DNA of 64,000 nucleotides from Halobaculum rubrum (lineage in GTDB: Archaea; Halobacteriota; Halobacteria; Halobacteriales; Haloferacaceae). The translations under genes and the position numbers were made by a program. Within the stretch, counting starts at the first letter, position 1, and every line of letters starts with the position of its first letter. Location: NCBI RefSeq assembly GCF_019880225.1, contig NZ_CP082284.1:1736001-1800000 (forward strand). Reading direction: 5' to 3'. Positions 58,579 to 64,000 of this stretch are shown in pieces. The notes beneath the pieces are model-generated. The model was given only the letters and a program-made list of their open reading frames with translations. It was not told the origin of the DNA and did no database searches.

Positions 58579-61500
58579 ATGAGTCGCGCCGACCTCGACG
58601 CCGACGAGCTCGAACTGCCGATCAAACGAACCGAGGGGGACACGCTGCAAGCGCGGCTCACGTCCAACGCCTACGACAACATCCTTCCCGCCCGCTACCT
58701 TCGCAAGGACGCGGACGGGAACCCCGACGAGACGCAGGAGGAGCTGTTCGAGCGCGTCGGTCACAACGTCGCGCTCGCGGAGGCCGTCTTCGGGGCCGAC
58801 GAGCCCGTCACGGTCACGCCCGACCAGATCAAGCCCGATCACCCGCGCCGCGACGAGCTCGCCGAGGAAGTATTCGGTGCCGGGGTCACGGCCGACGACG
58901 AGGACGCCGAGACCGAGCTGACCGTCTACAACGTCAACAAGTTCGCCTACGAGACGGTCGTCCCCGAGCTTCCCGAGGACGTCCGCCAGCACGTCGAGGA
59001 GACGGCCGACGAGTTCCAGGAGCTGATGGAGCGGCTCTCGTTCATGCCGAACTCGCCGACGCTGATGAACGCCGGCGACGAGCTCCAGCAGCTGTCGGCC
59101 TGCTTCGTCGACTCCCCCGCCGACGACATCGACGACATCCATCAGACGGCCAAGGAGGCCGCGCAGGTGTTCCAGTCCGGCGGCGGGATGGGGTACGCGT
59201 TCTGGAAGCTCCGGCCGTACGGCGACTCGGTCGGCTCGACCGGCGGCATCGCCTCCGGGCCGATCACGTTCATGCGGACGTTCGACCAGATGTGTGAGAC
59301 GATCGCGCAGGGCGGCGCGCGCCGCGGCGCCCAGATGGGCGTCATGCGCGTCTCGCACCCCGACGTGATCCAGTTCCTCCACGCGAAGAACAAGGACGTG
59401 AGCCTCGCGAACACGCTCCGGCTCAACGACCCCGACGACTTCACGCACACGTCGTTCGCGGACGCGCTGGAGGAGGCCCGCGAGCTCATCGACGACGACG
59501 GGAAGGTGCCCAAGCACCTCCGCAACGCCGTCGAGGGGCACCTCTCGAACTTCAACATCTCCGTCGGCGTCACCGACGACTTCATGGACGCGCTCGACGC
59601 CGGCGAGGAGTTCACGTTCACCAACCCCCGCACGGAGGAGCCCCACGTCGCCACCCCCGAGACGAAGGAGCTGTACGACATGTTCGGCCTCGGGGAGTAC
59701 GTCGAGGTCGGCGAGGTGCTGTCGGTGCCCGCCGCCGAGATCTGGGACCAGATCGTCGAGGGCGCCCACGAGAACGGCGAGCCGGGCGTCGTCTACCTCG
59801 AACGGATCAACAAGCTCCACAGCTTCGACGTGGAAGAAAATCCCGAGCATAGAATACTTGCAACAAACCCCTGCGGCGAGCAGCCGCTCGAGGAGTACGA
59901 GGCCTGTAACCTCGGCCATATCAACCTCTCCACGCTCGCGGATCTCGACGCGCCCGACTGGCGGGTCTGGCGCGAGGAGCACGCCGACGAGTACGACAGC
60001 GAGGAGGCCGCCGTCGAGGCGTTCCTCGAGGACGCCATCGACTGGGCGGAGTTCGACTACCGCATCGAGATGGGGACGCGCTTCCTCGAGAACGTCGTCA
60101 CCATGTCGGACTTCCCGGTCCCGAAGATCGAGGAGAAGGTCCGCGACATGCGCAAGATCGGCCTCGGCGTCATGGGGCTCGCGCAGCTGTACATCCAGCT
60201 GGGCGTCCGCTACGGCTCCGAAACGGGCAACCTGATCGCCGAGGAGCTGATGACCCACATCAACCACGGGTCGAAGGCCGCCAGCCACGACCTCGCCGAG
60301 GAGCGCGGCAGCTTCAACGACTGGGACGAGTCGAAGTACGCCGACCCCGTCCGCTACGCCGACTGGTTCGAGCAGTACGTCGGCGAGGACCCCGAGGACT
60401 GGGCAGACGGCTACCCGATCCGGAACCACAACACGACGACGATCGCGCCGACCGGCACCACCTCGATGGTGGGCAACACGACCGGCGGCTGCGAGCCCAT
60501 CTACAACGTCGCCTACTACAAGAACGTCTCCGACGACGTGCAGGGCGACGAGATGCTCGTCGAGTTCGACGACTACTTCCTGCGCACGCTGGAGGCGAAC
60601 GACATCGACGTCGACGCCGTGAAGGCGGAGGCACAAGAGCAGATGGCGACCAACGAGTTCGACGGCGTCGACGGGCTGGAGACGGTGCCGGACGCCATCG
60701 GCGAGCTGTTCGTCGTCACGGGCGACCTCACCGCGAAGGACCACGCGGGCGTGCAGGTCGCCTGCCAGACGGGCGTCGACTCGGCCATCTCGAAGACGGT
60801 CAACGCGCCCAACGACTCCACGCTCGAGGACGCCCAGGAGGTCTTCGAGTACATCTACGAGCACGGCGGCAAGGGTGTCACCTACTACCGCGACGGCACC
60901 CGCTCGAAGCAGGTGCTCACCACGCGCGCCGACAACGCCGAGTTCGCCGACGAGAGCGAGGCCGCGGAGGCGCTCGTCGCCCAGATCTCCGAGGTGTTCG
61001 GCGGCATCGAGGGGTTCCTCGAGAACGAGGACGTACAGGCCGCGCTCGACGAGGAGGTCGCGGACCTGCTTGAGTCGGCCGACGAGCGGACGGTCAACAT
61101 CGACTACACCGAGAAACGCGCCCGACCGGACTCGCTGCGCGGGGTCACTCAGCTCGTCGAGACCGGCTACGGGAAGATGTACATCACCATCAACGAGGAC
61201 CCCGAGTCGGGCGAGCCGTTCGAGGTGTTCGCCAACATCGGCCACTCCGGCGGCTTCACCAACTCCTTCACGGAGTCGCTGGCGAAGGTCATCTCGACGG
61301 CGTTGCGCTCGGGGGTCGACCCGCGCGAGATCGTCGACGAGCTGCAGGGGACCCGCTCGCCGAAGATCGCCTGGGACAAGGGCGAGCAGATCCAATCGAT
61401 CCCGGACGCGATCGGCACGGCGATGCGCCGCTACCTCGACGACGAGATCGAGAAGCGCTACCCCGAGCAGACGAGCCTCGACGAGGTCGGCGCGGGCGCC

Positions 61501-61746
61501 GACGTGACCGCCCCCGAGTCGGACGGCGGGACGGCCGTCGAGAGCGGGGTCTCCGACCCCGGGGAGCCCGTCGACGCGGGCGCGCCCGGACCGGAGGACG
61601 CCGGCGACGTCGGGGAGGCCACGGACGCCGTGGACGAACTCATCGCCAACGGCGAGTCGCCGGAGTGTCCCGACTGCGGGAGCATGACGCTGTACTACTC
61701 CGAGGGCTGCAAAACCTGCGAGAGTTGCGGCTGGTCCGAGTGCTGA
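58579..61746 (+). CDS. nrdJ: Adenosylcobalamin-dependent (class II) ribonucleoside-diphosphate reductase
   Basis: 1055 aa. Class II signatures are present: RYLRKDADGNPDET, FMPNSPTLMNAGDELQQLSACFV, GGGMGYAFWKLRPYGDSVG, and the catalytic loop ATNPCGEQPLEEYEACNLGHINLS (Cys432). IAPTGTTSMVGNTTGGCEPIYN is the phosphate-binding region. The C-terminus has a flexible acidic linker and a zinc-ribbon/redox tail (CPDCGSMTLYYSEGCKTCESCG). It makes deoxynucleotides without oxygen, using vitamin B12. Codons 419-429, immediately before NPCGEQ, are AT-rich and unlike the rest of the gene (AAT, CAT, AGA, ATA, CTT, GCA, ACA). Confidence 0.95.
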   Translation: MSRADLDADELELPIKRTEGDTLQARLTSNAYDNILPARYLRKDADGNPDETQEELFERVGHNVALAEAVFGADEPVTVTPDQIKPDHPRRDELAEEVFGAGVTADDEDAETELTVYNVNKFAYETVVPELPEDVRQHVEETADEFQELMERLSFMPNSPTLMNAGDELQQLSACFVDSPADDIDDIHQTAKEAAQVFQSGGGMGYAFWKLRPYGDSVGSTGGIASGPITFMRTFDQMCETIAQGGARRGAQMGVMRVSHPDVIQFLHAKNKDVSLANTLRLNDPDDFTHTSFADALEEARELIDDDGKVPKHLRNAVEGHLSNFNISVGVTDDFMDALDAGEEFTFTNPRTEEPHVATPETKELYDMFGLGEYVEVGEVLSVPAAEIWDQIVEGAHENGEPGVVYLERINKLHSFDVEENPEHRILATNPCGEQPLEEYEACNLGHINLSTLADLDAPDWRVWREEHADEYDSEEAAVEAFLEDAIDWAEFDYRIEMGTRFLENVVTMSDFPVPKIEEKVRDMRKIGLGVMGLAQLYIQLGVRYGSETGNLIAEELMTHINHGSKAASHDLAEERGSFNDWDESKYADPVRYADWFEQYVGEDPEDWADGYPIRNHNTTTIAPTGTTSMVGNTTGGCEPIYNVAYYKNVSDDVQGDEMLVEFDDYFLRTLEANDIDVDAVKAEAQEQMATNEFDGVDGLETVPDAIGELFVVTGDLTAKDHAGVQVACQTGVDSAISKTVNAPNDSTLEDAQEVFEYIYEHGGKGVTYYRDGTRSKQVLTTRADNAEFADESEAAEALVAQISEVFGGIEGFLENEDVQAALDEEVADLLESADERTVNIDYTEKRARPDSLRGVTQLVETGYGKMYITINEDPESGEPFEVFANIGHSGGFTNSFTESLAKVISTALRSGVDPREIVDELQGTRSPKIAWDKGEQIQSIPDAIGTAMRRYLDDEIEKRYPEQTSLDEVGAGADVTAPESDGGTAVESGVSDPGEPVDAGAPGPEDAGDVGEATDAVDELIANGESPECPDCGSMTLYYSEGCKTCESCGWSEC

Positions 61747-61860
61747 GCGAATACTGAGCGAATGCGAAGCCGGGACTGAGCCCCGACCGCTTCGATTCTC
61801 TTTCGCGCGCTACTGGAGACCGAGCAACTGCTACCCTCGCCCGGCGCGTACCGATCGGGC

Positions 61861-62735
61861 ATGGCCACCGTGGAATCGAACGGCGTCGAGACGCACTACG
61901 AGCGCCGCGGCGACGGTCCGCCCGTCGTGTTCGTCCACGGCGCGATCGTCGACCACACCCAGTGGGTGCCGCAACTCGACGCGTTCGCGGACGAGTACAC
62001 CGTCGTCGCCTACGACGTACGGGGCCACGGCCCGACGGGCGGCTCCGATCGGGAAACATACACCGTCGACCCGTTCGCGGAAGATCCGGCGGCGCTGGTC
62101 GACGCGCTCGATCTCGATCGTCCCGTCGTCTGCGGGCTGTCGATGGGCGGGTGCATCGCGATGAGGTACGCGGCGCGGTACCCCGACGGGCTCTCGGGGC
62201 TCGTGCTCGCGGACACGTTCGGTCCCGCGCCGCTCACGCTCGGGGAGCGCCTCCAGCGGGAGGCGTTGCGGCTGACGGTCCCGTCCGTCCGCGTTTTCGG
62301 CTCCCCTCGCGTCGAGCGGGCGACGGTGTGGATCCTGGGGCGGCTCTCGGACGAGAACGTCGCCGGCGACTACGATCGAACCGAGGCGATCCGCGAGACG
62401 GGACCGCCGATGTCGACCGCGGAGTTCGCGAAGGTGATCCGCGCGCTGGCGTCGTTCGACCGGGTGCACGTCGACCTCGCGACGATCGCGGCGCCGACGC
62501 TCGTGTTGCGCGGCGAGCACGACGCGGCGTTTGTCCGCCGGCAGTCGTCGGCGCTCGGGGCGCTGATTCCCGACGCCGACGTTCCGGAGGGCCCGGCGCG
62601 GGAGACGCGTCGACCCTCGACGAGGCCACGTTCGTCACCGCCGCGATCCGCCGCCTTCTGGAGCGTGTCGGCACGACGAACTCCGAGACTCGGTCCGAAA
62701 CTCCGGGCCCGGCGAGCGGCGTCGGCGACGCGTGA
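61861..62735 (+). pseudogene. Alpha/beta hydrolase with a 1-nt frameshift near its 3' end
   Basis: The frame from 61861 encodes a standard alpha/beta hydrolase: VVFVHGAIVDHTQWVPQLD, the nucleophile GLSMGGCIAMRYA, and APTLVLRGEHDAAF with the acid. After about 62590 it degenerates into Arg/Pro-rich sequence that runs to 62880. Adding one C to the CCC at 62592-62594 restores the expected end (GPGAGDASTLDEATFVTAAIRRLLERV) and a stop at 62733-62735, for about 291 aa. Even repaired, the position normally held by the catalytic His (GHAS) reads GDAS. It may be a genuine pseudogene or a sequencing error in a homopolymer. Confidence 0.7.
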
Positions 62736-62815
62736 GCACGACCGGCCCGTGGGCGGCCGGCACGCATCCGCACACGTTCGTGACCGGCGGGACGTCCGGA
62801 CGGGGGCCGACCCGC

Positions 62816-64000
62816 TCAGGCGGTCGGCTCCGCCGCCGCTGGAGCCGACTCCGTTTCCGCAAGCGGGAGGGTTACGGTGACGATCGTTCCGCCCCCGTCT
62901 CGGTCGGTCGCGTCGACGGAGCCGCCCGAGATCGTCGTTATCCGATTGATCAGCCACAGACCGAGTCCGTTCGCGTTCTCCAGCGACGGTTCGGTGCCGA
63001 CGAGCACCGCCCGATCGTCCGCCGGGATCCCGGGGCCTTCGTCTTCGATCCGGAGCTCGACCGTCGAGGTCGCCGGGTCGGCGTCGAGCCGCACGGCGAG
63101 CCGGGGCCGATCGTCGTCCGCGTGCTCGATCGCGTTCTCGATCAGGTTGTCGACCACCGAGGGGAACACCGCGACCGCGGAGACGGCGATCGCGTCGTCC
63201 GGAAGCGACGTCTCGAGTCGCACCTCGGGCTGTTCGGCGCGGACCTGCTCACAGCGCTCGCGGACCACGGTCGTCAGATCGAACCGCTTGAACTCGGGGC
63301 TGCCGTCGGCGAGCGTCTCGGCGAGCGCGGCCTGTTCGACCACCGAGAGCATCCCGTCGGTTCGCTTCGCCAGCACGTCCAGCGCCTCGCGCGCCGCGTC
63401 CGACCTCGAATCGGACAGCTCCTCCTCGAGGAGCGTCAGATAGCCGTCGATCACCGAGATATCGTTCCGGAGATCGTGTCGCAGTACGCGGTTGAGCACT
63501 TCCGCGCGGCGTTCGGCTGCCAGCCGCTCGGTGACGTCTCTGAACACGAGGACCGTCGCGTCCGTCCGGTCGAGCGACCCGACGGACACCTCGAAGGTCC
63601 GCGGGCGAGCCGTCGGTTCCCGGTCGTTCCGGCGCCGGCCGTCCGTCGCTCGGTCGGCGGCCGATCCCTGCCGACCGTTCTCTTCCCGTTGCTCCCCGTC
63701 GCCTTGTGCCGATTCGACCGTCGCGGTGACGGTGGTTGTCCCCGAGGACTGCCGCGTCCGGATCGATTCGACCAGCGCCGGCTGATCGTGAAACGTCTCG
63801 TCGATCGGTCGACCGATCGGGTCGTCCTCCTCGAACAGTCGGGTCGCCGCCTCGTTGGTCGCCCGGATCGCTTCGTCCCCGTCGACGACCACGACGGGGT
63901 CCGAGAGATGGGTGACGATGTGATCCTGTGCGACCGCGATCGAGTCGAGAAGCCGATACCGGGTGATCGCGACGCCGGTAATGACCGTCGTCACCGCGAA
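62816..64000 (-). CDS. Histidine kinase, C-terminal part (runs off the window)
   Basis: 395 codons visible; the N-terminus lies beyond 64000. The visible start (VTTVITGVAITRYRLLDSIAVAQD) is the last helix and exit of the 7TM histidine-kinase N-terminal domain. A PAS domain (DPVVVVDGDEAIRATNEAATRLFEE) contains a hydrophilic insert of ~40 residues. HisKA has RVLRHDLRNDISVIDGYLTLL, and the ATPase has VVDNLIENAIEHA, DEGPGIPADD and NANGLGLWLINR. It is a membrane sensor; the ligand is unknown. A GTG at 63994 could be mistaken for its start, but the frame continues upstream to the window edge. Confidence 0.85.
   Translation of the reverse strand, partial: FAVTTVITGVAITRYRLLDSIAVAQDHIVTHLSDPVVVVDGDEAIRATNEAATRLFEEDDPIGRPIDETFHDQPALVESIRTRQSSGTTTVTATVESAQGDGEQREENGRQGSAADRATDGRRRNDREPTARPRTFEVSVGSLDRTDATVLVFRDVTERLAAERRAEVLNRVLRHDLRNDISVIDGYLTLLEEELSDSRSDAAREALDVLAKRTDGMLSVVEQAALAETLADGSPEFKRFDLTTVVRERCEQVRAEQPEVRLETSLPDDAIAVSAVAVFPSVVDNLIENAIEHADDDRPRLAVRLDADPATSTVELRIEDEGPGIPADDRAVLVGTEPSLENANGLGLWLINRITTISGGSVDATDRDGGGTIVTVTLPLAETESAPAAAEPTA

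Noticed and set aside
58468-61395. A minus-strand open frame of about 975 codons across nrdJ
   Set aside because: It is antisense to an unmistakable ribonucleotide reductase and has no family motifs.

Overview
The window looks like chromosomal DNA from a halophilic archaeon (class Halobacteria). GC is high throughout, the predicted proteins are very rich in Asp and Glu, Tat-type signal peptides with lipoboxes are common, and several genes show the haloarchaeal leaderless layout with a TATA box about 25-33 nt before the start codon. The marker genes agree: aIF2-beta with a TRAM tail, TFS, a fused siroheme decarboxylase, a bacterial-type PEP carboxylase, an adenosylcobalamin ribonucleotide reductase, and small haloarchaea-only families. 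I cannot name the genus. No rRNA, CRISPR array or complete insertion sequence was seen.

Layout. 1-2460: a truncated ATP-grasp ligase and a membrane spermidine-synthase-like protein. 2461-9000: a less GC-rich, gene-poor accessory patch. It holds a membrane PAS histidine kinase, a frameshifted Cys-rich gene, a heliorhodopsin and a soluble GAF-PAS-PAS histidine kinase. Three direct copies of a 20-68 bp repeat delimit its segments, and it contains decayed reading frames. 9166-18674: housekeeping and redox genes (enoyl-CoA hydratase, cold-shock protein, two DUF4397 surface proteins, YchF, aIF2-beta, hydroxyacid dehydrogenase, MsrB, aldo/keto reductase, HAD phosphatase). 18834-26216: FAD oxidoreductase, RFAP-synthase-like GHMP protein, a RAD55/KaiC-like protein with a broken P-loop, two unrecognised genes, TFS, a hydrolase, PspA, an isolated IS200/IS605-like end and a ferredoxin.

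26223-36941: a solitary peptide-binding lipoprotein, tRNA-Leu(UAA) with a second copy of its 3' end 107 bp downstream, a cluster of strong hairpins, an LLM-class monooxygenase, an operon that fits the DgcN/DgcA D-glutamate pathway, a methyltransferase, fused AhbA/AhbB, a TrpD2-like protein and a tandem repeat. 36965-48820: an M14-like hydrolase, cyclophilin, a translationally coupled trpD-trpF-trpE-trpG operon with a palindrome at its promoter, a Rieske protein and PEP carboxylase. 48883-64000: a second aldo/keto reductase, a Vms1-type protein, a second ATP-grasp protein, trkA flanked by two stand-alone RAM-domain proteins, an orphan E1-alpha, thymidylate kinase, nrdJ, a frameshifted alpha/beta hydrolase and a truncated histidine kinase.

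The most interesting part is the heliorhodopsin patch: a probable light sensor between two histidine kinases with closely related PAS modules, in segments set off by a repeated sequence, with broken genes around it. Next are an AT-rich codon patch in nrdJ beside the conserved NPCGEQ motif where inteins are known, the duplicated tRNA 3' end, and the tandem hairpin locus near 28.7 kb.
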